Assembly: GCA_017883615.1 (NCBI GenBank)
Contig: JADGNF010000008.1
Span: 1 to 41,890, forward strand
Direction of reading: 5' to 3'
DNA: 41,890 bases
Origin: Candidatus Bathyarchaeota archaeon
GTDB lineage: Archaea > Thermoproteota > Bathyarchaeia > Bathyarchaeales > Bathycorpusculaceae
Below the pieces are notes generated by a model. The model was not told where the DNA came from. It was given only the letters and a program-made list of their open reading frames with translations, and did not search any database. Below, piece by piece: positions 6,923 through 15,078 of the stretch. A program made the position numbers and the translations under genes. Each line of letters begins with the position of its first letter. The stretch's first letter is position 1.

Positions 6923-9106
6923 CTATATGTGAAATACTCCGACGAGAAGCAGGTCTATCAGTTTGATTCCAATGAATGGCACGATAACTCCGCCTAAACC
7001 GTAGATTAAGGTGTTTTTCAGGAAAAGCGTCATAGTGCTGGTTGGTTTGAAAGCGATTCCGCGCATAGCCAGAGGAATCAAGAGCGGAATGATAATGGCG
7101 TTGAAGATGAGCGCTGATAGTACCGCACTTTTCAGTCCCAGTTGCAGAACGTTTAGGGCTTGCAGTTGTGGGATGGCGGCGCCGAACAGGACAGGCATTA
7201 TTGCGAAGTATTTGGCGATGTCATTTGCGATGCTAAAGGCGGTGACGGCGCCCCTGGTCATGAGCAGTTGTTTACCCAGCATGACGACGTCGATGATTTT
7301 TGCGGGATTCGATTCAAGGTCCACCATGTTCGCAGCTTCTTTGGCAGCTTCGGTGCCAGAGTTCATTGCTAAGCCTACGTCCGCCGCGGAAAGAGCTGGG
7401 GCATCGTTGGTTCCGTCGCCTATCATAGCAACTATTCTGCTTTCCGCCTGTTCCTTCTTGGCGATGCTGTATTTATCTTCGGGTTTAGCTTGCGCCACGT
7501 ACTCATCAATTCCAACCTCCGCGGCAATGCTTTTGGCTGTGAGCGGTTGGTCGCCCGTAATCATCACCGGACGAATGCCCATAGTTTTGAGAGCTTGGAT
7601 TTTCTCTCTGATGCCTTCCTTGAGAACATCTTTGAGACGAATTATCCCGATGGCTTCACCATTTCTCGAGATAGCTATGGGGGTTTCGCCCTTCGCAGAT
7701 ATCCCTTCGACTATTAGGTCATAGTTGGAAGGCACGGAATCGACGATTGTCTTAATGGATTCCGGTGCACCTTTGACTATATCAATTTCAGACTCGATTC
7801 CTGCGGCCATGCTTTGGTCGGAGATTGTGGATGATTTTCTTCGGATTCTCAGTCGGTCTCTTCCTGATTTGCCGCCTTTCGGAAGCCTAAGACCCATACC
7901 CGTTATTTTTACTCCACTTGTACGTGTGCTAGCTGAGAATGGGTAGGTTTCGGAAAGTGCGAGTGAGTTTAGTTCTTTGGGTACGAATCCTTTCTCGTAG
8001 GCAAGTTTGAGTATGCTGCGTCCTTCGGGAGTGTCATCGTGCCATGAGGACAGGAAAGCTGCTTCACCCACATCTTCCTCTGTACAGCTCGCGAATGGGA
8101 CAAACTCTATTGCCTGCCGGTTGCCCACTGTAATGGTGCCAGTTTTGTCCAGAAGGACAACGTCTGCGTCGCCGGCTGTTTCGATAGCTTTGCCGGACTT
8201 GGCAATTATTTTGTGCTTGTAGAGGCGGGACATGCCTGAAAGCCCAATTGCGGGCAACAAAGCTCCAATAGTCGTGGGAAGGAGGCAGACGTAAAGTGCA
8301 ATTAGCACAGACAAGTCTGCTCCAAGATTCAGTATTATCGACATGCCGAGAAGCGCAACTATGATTATAGTGAATATCGCTGTTAACCCTATCAGGACGA
8401 TGGTTATTGCCACTTCGTTAGGGGTTTTGGGTCTCTTGGAAGATTCTACCATTTTTATCATTTGATCGATGAAGGTTTCTCCAGGGTTTGTTGTCACCTT
8501 AGCCGTTAGAGTGTCGCTGACTACCCGTGAACCGCCAATTAAGGAGTCTCCAGGCGCCTTCCGGACGGGAGCTGATTCGCCTGTAACAAGAGACTCATCA
8601 ATCATCGCAATTCCTTCTAACACATCAGCATCTAAAGGAACGAAGTCGCCTGTTTCGATAAGGATAAGATCTTCTTTTCTAAGCTCAGTTGATTTCACTA
8701 TTACTATCTTTTTTTCCCATTTTTCGGTGACAATTTTTTTGCTGGATACCTCGGTTTCCAGTTTTCTGAGGCTGCCGGCTGTGCTTTTTGCCTGTTGCTC
8801 GGCAAGGGCGTCTGAAAGTGTACTAAACCAGACTGTGAGGAGAAGAATTGCTGCGACTTCAACATAGAATATTTGCAGGCTAGGACTAGCCACACCTGCG
8901 AAAGCCTGAGGAACAATAGCCATAGCTGCCACGATAAAGAAGGTGATTTCAACGATCAGCATTACTGGATTTTTGAGAAGTGATTTGGGACTTAAACGAA
9001 CTACTGAATCGATTAACACTTTTCTGGAGAAAGCAGTTCTAAGTCCTCCAGGGGCTGATTCGTTACTTTTTGTCGGTGCTAAAGTTTTCTCGTTATCAGA
9101 AGCCAT
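6923..9106 (-). CDS. kdpB: K+-transporting P-type ATPase subunit B, with N-domain insertion
   Basis: KdpB is the catalytic P-type ATPase of the potassium pump. The phosphorylation motif DKTGT is at residues 320-324, TGES at 175-178, the membrane CLLPTTIGAL segment just before it, and MITGDQPLTA and MIGDGTNDAPAL in the hinge. The protein has 727 residues against about 680 for the E. coli homologue. About 35 extra residues lie in the nucleotide-binding domain, around 402-443, and include the basic stretch GRDRLRIRRKSS. The N-terminus also has a short Thr/Ser-rich extension. The gene overlaps the end of kdpA by 11 bp, so translation is probably coupled. Confidence 0.96.
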   Translation of the reverse strand: MASDNEKTLAPTKSNESAPGGLRTAFSRKVLIDSVVRLSPKSLLKNPVMLIVEITFFIVAAMAIVPQAFAGVASPSLQIFYVEVAAILLLTVWFSTLSDALAEQQAKSTAGSLRKLETEVSSKKIVTEKWEKKIVIVKSTELRKEDLILIETGDFVPLDADVLEGIAMIDESLVTGESAPVRKAPGDSLIGGSRVVSDTLTAKVTTNPGETFIDQMIKMVESSKRPKTPNEVAITIVLIGLTAIFTIIIVALLGMSIILNLGADLSVLIALYVCLLPTTIGALLPAIGLSGMSRLYKHKIIAKSGKAIETAGDADVVLLDKTGTITVGNRQAIEFVPFASCTEEDVGEAAFLSSWHDDTPEGRSILKLAYEKGFVPKELNSLALSETYPFSASTRTSGVKITGMGLRLPKGGKSGRDRLRIRRKSSTISDQSMAAGIESEIDIVKGAPESIKTIVDSVPSNYDLIVEGISAKGETPIAISRNGEAIGIIRLKDVLKEGIREKIQALKTMGIRPVMITGDQPLTAKSIAAEVGIDEYVAQAKPEDKYSIAKKEQAESRIVAMIGDGTNDAPALSAADVGLAMNSGTEAAKEAANMVDLESNPAKIIDVVMLGKQLLMTRGAVTAFSIANDIAKYFAIMPVLFGAAIPQLQALNVLQLGLKSAVLSALIFNAIIIPLLIPLAMRGIAFKPTSTMTLFLKNTLIYGLGGVIVPFIGIKLIDLLLVGVFHI

Positions 9107-10751
9107 TCATTAACCCCCTGAAGAATGATGAAATGGGTCCAAGCGCCAGAAACGGGAAGAAGGCCAAGACCACGAGTATGATTATGCTCGCGACTAAAAC
9201 TATTGTGAATACCGGGCTTTCTGTTTTGAGGCCTGTGGTGCCGCCACTTTTTCGCCCGATCATGGAGCCTGCCAATGCGAGCAAGATTGCAATTGACGCG
9301 TAGCGCCCTATGAACATGACTATGGCAGTTGCTATGTTAAAGAATGGGGTATTTCCTGAGGCTCCTAAGAAATCGGATCCGTTGTTAGCAGCTGATGTTG
9401 TGAATTCGTACAGGATTTGCGTGTAACCAACAGAGGTTCCACCGACCCCGATGGCAGCAGCTGCGCCTGAAGCATACGCGATTATTGTGGGTATTAGTAT
9501 AATGATTGGGTGGATTAAGAAAGCCACCATTACTAGCTTAACGTCGCGGCCAGTGATCTTGATTCCCAAGTATTCAGGGGTTCTTCCAGACATTAGCCCG
9601 ACGATGAATACAGTGATTATTATGTACATGACCATATACATCAAACCGATTCCTTTCCCCCCTGGAATCGACTGAATGAACATACCTAGGAAGCCAGAAG
9701 TTATCGTCAGAGGATGCATGGCCGAGAGCGCAGTATTAACGGACCCAGTTGTGGCGGCTGTTGTCGTGACAGTATAGAAGTTCGACATGAAGCCTCCAAA
9801 CCTTGTCTCGATACCTTGAGCAACAAGTGGGATATTGGGAATGAAGGCTAAGGCTAATGCTATTCCGAATATTATGTAAGCGCCCCACAATAATGGTCGC
9901 GCCTCCCGCTTTTTGCCCAGCAATTCTCCGAAAACAAATATGAGCGCTGTGGGAAGAAGAAGCATCAAAGATATCATAAAAATGTTCGAGTAAGGAGATG
10001 GGTTCATGAAGGGGTAAGCAGCATTGGCACCGTAGAATCCTCCGCCGTTTGTGCCAAGCTGCATTATTGAATCTAAAGAAGCAACAGGCCCCGTGAGAAT
10101 TGTTTGTGTTGTTCCCTGCAAAGTGGTGAGGGTAGTGGAAGCAGACAGAGTTTGCGGAACGCCCATTACAACGAAGACCAGGGAAGCTATGAGACATAGC
10201 GGAAGCAGGATTCTGGTTATTGTTCTGACGAAGTCAACGTGGAAGTTTCCCATGTTTTTGGAGTCAACAATGAATCCACGTACGAAAGCTATGCCCATGC
10301 ATATTCCAGTTGCGGCTGAGGTCCATTGGAGGAACTGGATGGCGGTCATCTGGCTAAGTATGGAAAGTGTTGCTTCGCCGTTGTAGTGCTGAAGGTTTGT
10401 GTTGGTTGCAAACGAGATTACCGTGTTTAGGGCTAAATCCCAATTTAAACCTGGAAAGCCCATTGGGTTAAGCGGTAATTTGCCTTGAAAAACAAGAATA
10501 AGAAAAGCAATGACCATCTGGGCAACGTTAAGCAGCAACCCAGCAAGAAAGTACTGCTTCCAACCCATAGAATGGTTCGGATCAATGCCACATATTTTAT
10601 AAATGAACTTTTCAACTGGGTTCAGAAGTTTATCTAGGCGACTTGGTACTCGGCTATAAACTCTCGTTATGTAAGGTGCGAGGAGTCTCGCTACAAATAT
10701 TGTTACTCCAAGAATAAAGATAACTGCAAAGGCCTGAATTGCATCTATCAT
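9096..10751 (-). CDS. kdpA: K+-transporting ATPase subunit A
   Basis: KdpA is the channel-like, potassium-selective subunit of the pump, related to K+ channels, with four pore loops. Here it has 551 residues and about ten membrane spans. The selectivity-filter regions are visible as ATNTNLQHYNGE, LGTNGGGFYGANAAYPFMNP and SAANNGSDFLGASG. The start ATG at 10751 lies 63 bp after the upstream RAM-domain gene. I find no kdpF-sized gene ahead of it and no kdpDE sensor-regulator genes in the window. The order RAM-kdpA-kdpB-kdpC suggests that the RAM gene is the first gene of the operon. Confidence 0.96.
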   Translation of the reverse strand: MIDAIQAFAVIFILGVTIFVARLLAPYITRVYSRVPSRLDKLLNPVEKFIYKICGIDPNHSMGWKQYFLAGLLLNVAQMVIAFLILVFQGKLPLNPMGFPGLNWDLALNTVISFATNTNLQHYNGEATLSILSQMTAIQFLQWTSAATGICMGIAFVRGFIVDSKNMGNFHVDFVRTITRILLPLCLIASLVFVVMGVPQTLSASTTLTTLQGTTQTILTGPVASLDSIMQLGTNGGGFYGANAAYPFMNPSPYSNIFMISLMLLLPTALIFVFGELLGKKREARPLLWGAYIIFGIALALAFIPNIPLVAQGIETRFGGFMSNFYTVTTTAATTGSVNTALSAMHPLTITSGFLGMFIQSIPGGKGIGLMYMVMYIIITVFIVGLMSGRTPEYLGIKITGRDVKLVMVAFLIHPIIILIPTIIAYASGAAAAIGVGGTSVGYTQILYEFTTSAANNGSDFLGASGNTPFFNIATAIVMFIGRYASIAILLALAGSMIGRKSGGTTGLKTESPVFTIVLVASIIILVVLAFFPFLALGPISSFFRGLMNGF

Positions 10752-10814
10752 CTATTTTGTAACTCCAAAAGACAACAAGTTGACTCACTATGGCTCCTTT
10801 CCGCTCCTACCTGC

Positions 10815-11105
10815 CTATTTTAACGTGGAATTGTTCACGTTTGTTTTATGGCATTTGGGACCTTTATGAGGCTCCAAAATGATAGTGGTAATTGTGCTTT
10901 TTATCCCTTTAATCTTCATAATTTTCTTCTGCAAAACGTCCCTGAATTCTTCGAGGCATGAAGCTGAAACTAAAGAAACGATGTCGTATTCTCCAGCTAC
11001 TTCGTATACTTCTTCGATGCTGGTAAGCTGCGAGAGAGCCATTACTACAGATTGCTTTTGGGACTGTTCCACGAATATGTTAACTGAGGCTAATAGTCGA
11101 TTCAT
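10815..11105 (-). CDS. Stand-alone Lrp/AsnC RAM-domain protein, kdp-linked copy 1
   Basis: This 96-residue, HTH-less AsnC ligand-binding domain is a paralogue of the protein at 6007-6297. It shares YEVAGEYDIVSLVSA, EEFRDVLQKKIMKIKGIKST and the C-terminal HKGPKC tail. It lies directly upstream of kdpA on the same strand (63 bp) and is probably co-transcribed with kdpABC. GGAAAGGATGAG before the ATG is a good ribosome site. In bacteria kdp is controlled by KdpDE; here a small ligand-binding protein occupies the leader position, so a role in sensing an osmolyte or amino acid is possible but only inferred. Confidence 0.85.
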   Translation of the reverse strand: MNRLLASVNIFVEQSQKQSVVMALSQLTSIEEVYEVAGEYDIVSLVSASCLEEFRDVLQKKIMKIKGIKSTITTIILEPHKGPKCHKTNVNNSTLK

Positions 11106-11822
11106 GACTTTCTCATCCTTTCCCTTATTGAACTAACGCTATTGTTGTTTCCGTGTTTTCTCCACGGCTACTTTTGGACGAACATTCAATGCATAACTTT
11201 TCTCATAAATCACAACATAAACCCCGTGATTTTGGCGTTTACCCACTCTACGAAATTGCTTCAGGTTTTGCCCTCTGCTCGATCAAAAAGCTTCGATTGA
11301 AGGAAGCTGAAATTGCCGAGATTGCTATGCCCGATCTTGTCCAGAACGGGGTTGTAAAGTTTTGCACTTGGTTTCTTCCTTAACTTTTAATAGTCATAGC
11401 GCCTTTGGCATATAAAGTTATTTATGATTTGTACACAATTTTTCTGAAAAATTGGACTAATTTACATAATAATGTCTATTATTTGAAAATATGGCTTAAT
11501 CAGCAAATGACCGGCAAAAATATGTCTAAAACATTTTCGTTGGATATATGCTAACTGAAATAAAATTTGCCAAGCGTAAACAACTAAAAACAATGCTTTG
11601 TGACCTATTATAAGTGTCCAATCCGTATTCTTTTAAAACAGTAGGTGCCTGAGATTCATGTCCAAATATTTAACAATTAATTGACCAAGTGTCCAGCACA
11701 GTTAACAACGTCAGCACATTCTTCCTGTTTTTCATACAAGTTATGAACACATCATAACTACATTTATATCTAATAATCGCTTATTGGCTATTTGAACACC
11801 AAAAGAGAGGTTGAATGAAAAA
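11106..11822. other. Long intergenic region upstream of the kdp cluster
   Basis: I see no convincing gene in these 717 bases. An open frame at 11153-11383 (plus) has no ribosome site and unremarkable composition. The stretch 11390-11760 is strongly A/T-rich. TTTATAT at 11764-11770 is a plausible TATA box for the microprotein that starts at 11823. Promoter elements of the RAM-kdp operon should lie in the first 150 bases, but I cannot identify a clear TATA box there. Confidence 0.4.
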
Positions 11823-11921
11823 ATGTTTGGAATAATGGAAATATTCTGGACGAGTTTGATAGTGGGCTCCGCGTTAACAGTTGCAATCATGCTGCGTTCC
11901 GAATTAAAGAGAAGCGCTTAA
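11823..11921 (+). CDS. Putative 32-residue single-span membrane microprotein
   Basis: The frame runs from ATG 11823 to TAA 11921. GAGAGG stands about a dozen bases before the start, and a TATA-like TTTATAT lies about 55 bases upstream. The peptide begins MFGIMEIFW, continues with a hydrophobic stretch (residues ~8-23, rich in Leu, Val, Ile, Ala) and ends with a basic tail, SELKRSA. One span with a positively charged C-terminus resembles accessory peptides of membrane complexes. KdpF is one such peptide, but this gene is divergent from kdp and shows no recognisable KdpF motif. It could also be a chance frame. Confidence 0.4.
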   Translation: MFGIMEIFWTSLIVGSALTVAIMLRSELKRSA

Positions 11922-12402
11922 CTCCACACAGCCCCCCATATTTGGGTACGTAGATACGTCAAGAAAAGGGAACAATGAAAGTTCCACTTCACGTCTCCCG
12001 CTTTCTTAGGGAAATTTTGACTTTTTTTAATATGGATATAGTTTTTTAAATGCAAAGAGACGTCGTACCGACATCAAAAATCTCTTTTAAATCCGTTCGC
12101 AGAAAATCCTATACGTGACGGCTCACTGAATGTCGAACATAGCGGGTCAGCAATGTTGGGTTTGTCAGGTATACAATAACTGGAAATTGAGTGAATAAAT
12201 CAAATTCAGTTACGAATTTAGTTATCCAGTTGGAGCGTTTGTTAATTGAGACTTTTTTTGGTTTTTCTTTAGGTTTTGAAAATTTTTGAAGTTCTGTGAA
12301 ATATTACTTGATCTCCAAAGGGCAAAATTTCTGGAAAGAAAACTTACATAAAAAGTGTTTAAAAAAAGGAAAGGGGAATCATCCCAATAGAGGGGATTAG
12401 CC
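11922..12402. other. Non-coding stretch with T-tracts; possible small RNA
   Basis: There is no credible ORF. T-tracts at about 12021-12030 and 12252-12270 (plus strand) could be terminators, the first for the microprotein. Between them TTTTTTAAATG near 12042-12052 could act as a TATA box, and a 7-bp inverted repeat, AACTGGA (12178-12184) with TCCAGTT (12225-12231), precedes the second T-tract. Together they would fit a transcript of about 180-200 nt, but nothing identifies a known RNA family. Confidence 0.3.
12360..12399 (-). terminator. Terminator after the APC permease
   Basis: On the minus strand a short stem (GGGATT region paired with AATC-AT-CCC, 12377-12399, one small bulge) is followed by a T-run (the A-run at 12361-12367). 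It lies just after the stop codon at 12403. Confidence 0.45.
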
Positions 12403-13941
12403 CTAGCTGACGCTGTACTTTGCGTTTTTGTCTTCTGGCGCTTCTTTGCCGGGGAATGGGAAGATTTGCGAAGGTTTGCTTCTTGAGTTTGCAGCGTAAT
12501 AGACTAAGCCGATGATGATCCATATGGCACTGATTATTATGGCAATGAAGGCTGCTTGCTGTGTTGATCCTCCGCCAAGCACGCCTAACCAGACGACCAC
12601 GGCCATCATGAGTACGTTAGCAGCGAAGCCGGCAATGGGCACGATGTATTTTGTCATTACTGAGCGACGCTCTCGTGATAGCGCAAACATTGCTATGAGG
12701 CATGTGGCACCGTAGACTATGAAGGTTCCAAAGTTTGACAGCAGCATTACTGCGGTGAGGTTTGTCAGAGACAACACGCCGAATGCGCCTATTAGAGCTG
12801 AGACTATGGTGAGTACCCATACGCCTATGGCAGGAGTACCGTACCGTAGGTTTAGTTTACCAAGTGGCTCTGGAACTTCTGTGTCTCGGCTAATGGCATA
12901 TGTAACTCTTACACCAGTGTTTACGCAAGCAAGTGTTGTACCTAATATGGCGGCTGCAACGGCTGCCGCGACAATCAGCATAACTGGGAAACCGCCTCCG
13001 CCAAATAGAGAATTGGTGGAGATGCGAACAACGTCACCTAATGGTCCTGGCGAAGCTGCAGCACTGGAGAAAGTGTAACCAGAGTTGATCCATGCTTGTA
13101 GCCCGAAGAATCCAAGCAGATAAGCGAAGCCCCCTTGAATCACCAACGATAATATGATGGCTTTTGGGATATCTTTTGGGTTCTTTGCTTCGGAGCTTAA
13201 TGCGGTGATGGATTCAAAGCCTACCAGCACTAGTATGGCGAGGCTTGCCTGAAACAGTATGTGACTGAAGTTGCTTGGAATTATCACTTGAGCTACATTT
13301 GAGTAGTAGAAGGTTACGTGGTCGGGGTTTATGAATCGGTACGCGAGAGCGAGTCCTGTTACGCCTACTAGCATGACAAGCTGGATTATGTTGATTATGA
13401 GGTTTGTGTTGGTTGACCCTTGGATTCCTCTGTACGCGATGAAGCCTACGACGACTGAGAACAGGACTACAATGGCAATTTGTCCTAATGGAGATATGGC
13501 GAATCCGACGGATTGCAAAATGTAAGTCATGAAGACGCCCAAAAACGCGACCATTACACCTGGATAGACCCAGTAGTACAGATGTGAAATCCAGCCTACT
13601 AAGAACTTTACGTTGCGTGCTTTCCGGTTGCTGCTGCCTCTGTCAAGTAAAGCGCGTTGAGCGAAATAATATGAGCTGCCAGTTCCAGCGTCAGGATAAC
13701 GTCGCGACAACCATGCGTATGAAGCGGCGGTTAAGAACGAGAGTACCAAAGCAATGAATAGGCCGAACCAAATGTCGGGTGCTGTTGAAATTCCGGAGGG
13801 GTCTACTTGTGCGGCTTGAGCTTGATAGTTCAGCCATAAGAATGCACCTGGAGCGATTAGAGCCATGGCGTTTATGGTTAGCCCTGCCAGGCTTAGCGTT
13901 TTCTTCATTTGGGGGGGACTTTGAGTTTGTTCGCTATCCAC
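12403..13941 (-). CDS. APC-superfamily amino acid permease
   Basis: This 512-residue, twelve-span secondary transporter belongs to the amino acid-polyamine-organocation superfamily. The first span carries the glycine-containing region NAMALIAPGAFLWLNYQAQ, and the AGTGSSYYFAQRAL segment matches the conserved second-helix motif of the family. The later stretch VLVGFESITALSSEAKNPKDIPKA is the typical family signature around helices 6-7. Both termini are polar; the C-terminus ends in a short charged tail. The start is GTG at 13941, chosen because GGAGG lies 9 bases upstream and the start is embedded in the stop of a 42-codon ORF. The substrate cannot be read from sequence. Confidence 0.9.
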   Translation of the reverse strand: MDSEQTQSPPQMKKTLSLAGLTINAMALIAPGAFLWLNYQAQAAQVDPSGISTAPDIWFGLFIALVLSFLTAASYAWLSRRYPDAGTGSSYYFAQRALLDRGSSNRKARNVKFLVGWISHLYYWVYPGVMVAFLGVFMTYILQSVGFAISPLGQIAIVVLFSVVVGFIAYRGIQGSTNTNLIINIIQLVMLVGVTGLALAYRFINPDHVTFYYSNVAQVIIPSNFSHILFQASLAILVLVGFESITALSSEAKNPKDIPKAIILSLVIQGGFAYLLGFFGLQAWINSGYTFSSAAASPGPLGDVVRISTNSLFGGGGFPVMLIVAAAVAAAILGTTLACVNTGVRVTYAISRDTEVPEPLGKLNLRYGTPAIGVWVLTIVSALIGAFGVLSLTNLTAVMLLSNFGTFIVYGATCLIAMFALSRERRSVMTKYIVPIAGFAANVLMMAVVVWLGVLGGGSTQQAAFIAIIISAIWIIIGLVYYAANSRSKPSQIFPFPGKEAPEDKNAKYSVS

Positions 13942-14062
13942 GTTGTTTAGCCTCCACGATTCTTTTTTGATATATTATGTAAGGTCCTCTACTTCCTCGG
14001 TTGACAAGTTCAGTTATGTCTTTACCAAGATCGTTTGAGAGCCCATCTACTTGTTTTTCCAT
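13934..14062 (-). CDS. 42-residue ORF translationally coupled to the permease
   Basis: ATG at 14062, with GGTGAG upstream, opens a 42-codon frame ending in TAG at 13936-13934. The overlapping GTGGATAG provides both the permease start and this stop, an 8-bp overlap typical of coupled genes. The peptide is soluble and charged (begins MEKQVDGLSND, ends KRIVEAKQRG) and has no membrane span. A strong TATA-like run lies about 45-60 bases upstream. I do not recognise it. It may be a real small regulator or subunit of the permease, or a leader peptide that controls permease translation. Confidence 0.55.
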   Translation of the reverse strand: MEKQVDGLSNDLGKDITELVNRGSRGPYIIYQKRIVEAKQRG

Positions 14063-14100
14063 AACGTTCTCACCCAATTAATTTGAAAATTACTGTGTTT

Positions 14101-14124
14101 AGTTAAATATAAATATATTTAATA
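14101..14124 (-). promoter_or_regulatory. TATA box region of the permease operon
   Basis: The minus strand reads through AAATATATTTATATTTAA, an extended TATA-like tract. A start site about 25 bases downstream would leave a leader of roughly 15-25 nt before the ATG at 14062. Confidence 0.5.
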
Positions 14125-14216
14125 CTTGTGCATAATTATTATGAAAAACTAAAAGTATTTACAGTTTAATGATAGTTAACCGAACATATGTCGGCAAGTC
14201 AACCATAACAAACGAT

Positions 14217-14232
14217 GAAAAAAAACTCCAAA
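14217..14232 (-). terminator. T-tract terminator after the Lrp gene
   Basis: The minus strand carries a run of eight T (A-run 14220-14227 on the plus strand) about 45 bp after the stop codon of the Lrp gene. Confidence 0.45.
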
Positions 14233-14271
14233 CAAAAACGCCAACAATCGGCAATCAACTTCCGATAATCC

Positions 14272-14808
14272 TTAACAAACCCCAGTGGATAACTTTGTTT
14301 CTTCCTGAAGCCTCATTTTAAAATCCTCTTTGACAACTTCAAGCGCTACGCTCGTCACTGTCCTCTTAACATGGGGAGTTGCCATAAGGTTCTTTAAAAA
14401 AATGTTCAAATCCCCCCTGTCTTTAAATTTAGTTATCGCCGCCACATCATAATCCCCCGTAATCTCATACACTGCAATAACGTTAGCAGCCTTTGAGATT
14501 TTATCTTCAACCTCTTCGACATGCCCACCTTGGGTTTGAACCAGAATCAAAGCAGTTAAACTGTAGCCTAATTTGGCTGAATCAAGCACTGTGGTGTAAC
14601 CTTTCAGTATACCCCTTTTCTCGAGGCTCTTGACATGGTTAAAAGCCGTGCCTACAGAAATGCCAAGTTTGCTTGCGATCTTGTTGAAACTTAGGCGGGA
14701 GTCGCCTTCTAACAAACTCAGAATTCGGAAATCTATGTCATTGACATTTTCGATTCCCGTTGTTTCGAGATTATTGTGTATTGGATTCTTGTTTGCTGTA
14801 GAAGTCAT
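14272..14808 (-). CDS. Lrp/AsnC family transcriptional regulator
   Basis: This is a full-length regulator. The N-terminal winged helix-turn-helix (DIDFRILSLLEGDSRLSFNK, then IASKLGISVGTAFNHVKSLEKRGILKG) is followed by an AsnC ligand-binding domain with YEITGDYDVAAITKF. The frame extends to an ATG at 14856, but that codon lies inside the TATA box (TTTATATTTAATT, 14841-14853). The ATG at 14808 sits where a short leader would place it, so I prefer that start (178 residues). It diverges from the seven-gene redox operon and shares its control region, which contains an 18-bp palindrome. It is therefore the obvious candidate to regulate itself and that operon. Confidence 0.9.
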   Translation of the reverse strand: MTSTANKNPIHNNLETTGIENVNDIDFRILSLLEGDSRLSFNKIASKLGISVGTAFNHVKSLEKRGILKGYTTVLDSAKLGYSLTALILVQTQGGHVEEVEDKISKAANVIAVYEITGDYDVAAITKFKDRGDLNIFLKNLMATPHVKRTVTSVALEVVKEDFKMRLQEETKLSTGVC

Positions 14809-14840
14809 ATTACCGCATCTGACAGTTGTTGGAATGTTCG

Positions 14841-14891
14841 AATTAAATATAAACATTTCCGCGGAAAAACGAAATATATGTGCACATATAT
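14841..14891 (-). promoter_or_regulatory. lrp-type gene promoter and 18-bp palindrome
   Basis: A perfect palindrome, ATATATGTGCACATATAT, occupies 14874-14891. The TATA box of the Lrp gene is at 14841-14853 on the minus strand, so the palindrome lies just upstream of the basal promoter. Lrp dimers bind symmetric sites of about this size. Autoregulation, or activation of the divergent operon, is a reasonable inference. Confidence 0.55.
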
Positions 14892-15025
14892 GCAGCCAAC
14901 CAAATCATAGACTGGACAATTCCACAATGGCGAAACTGTGATGGCTTTGAAATAGGAACAAAGTTAATAAATAAATGCCGTGAAAACGAGACGCAAATCA
15001 GGTGACCCAACGGAATCTGCTCGAA

Positions 15026-15050
15026 TTCAATATTTTGAAATAATTATATA
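15026..15050 (+). promoter_or_regulatory. Promoter of the seven-gene redox operon
   Basis: TTATATA at 15044-15050 is a good TATA box. It is preceded by the inverted repeat TTCAA-TATT-TTGAA (15026-15039). A start site about 25 bases downstream falls after the ATG at 15058 and close to the ATG at 15079, which favours the latter as the true start of the first gene. Confidence 0.6.
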
Positions 15051-15078
15051 AGCAATAATGCGCCTTATCACTGGTATG

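Noticed and set aside
11153-11383. 76-codon open frame on the plus strand
   Set aside because: No ribosome site, no recognisable domain and no coding-like composition; treated as non-coding.
11823-11921. KdpF subunit
   Set aside because: The microprotein has a single span, but it is on the opposite strand from kdpABC, about 0.7 kb from the operon's first gene, and has no KdpF-like sequence.
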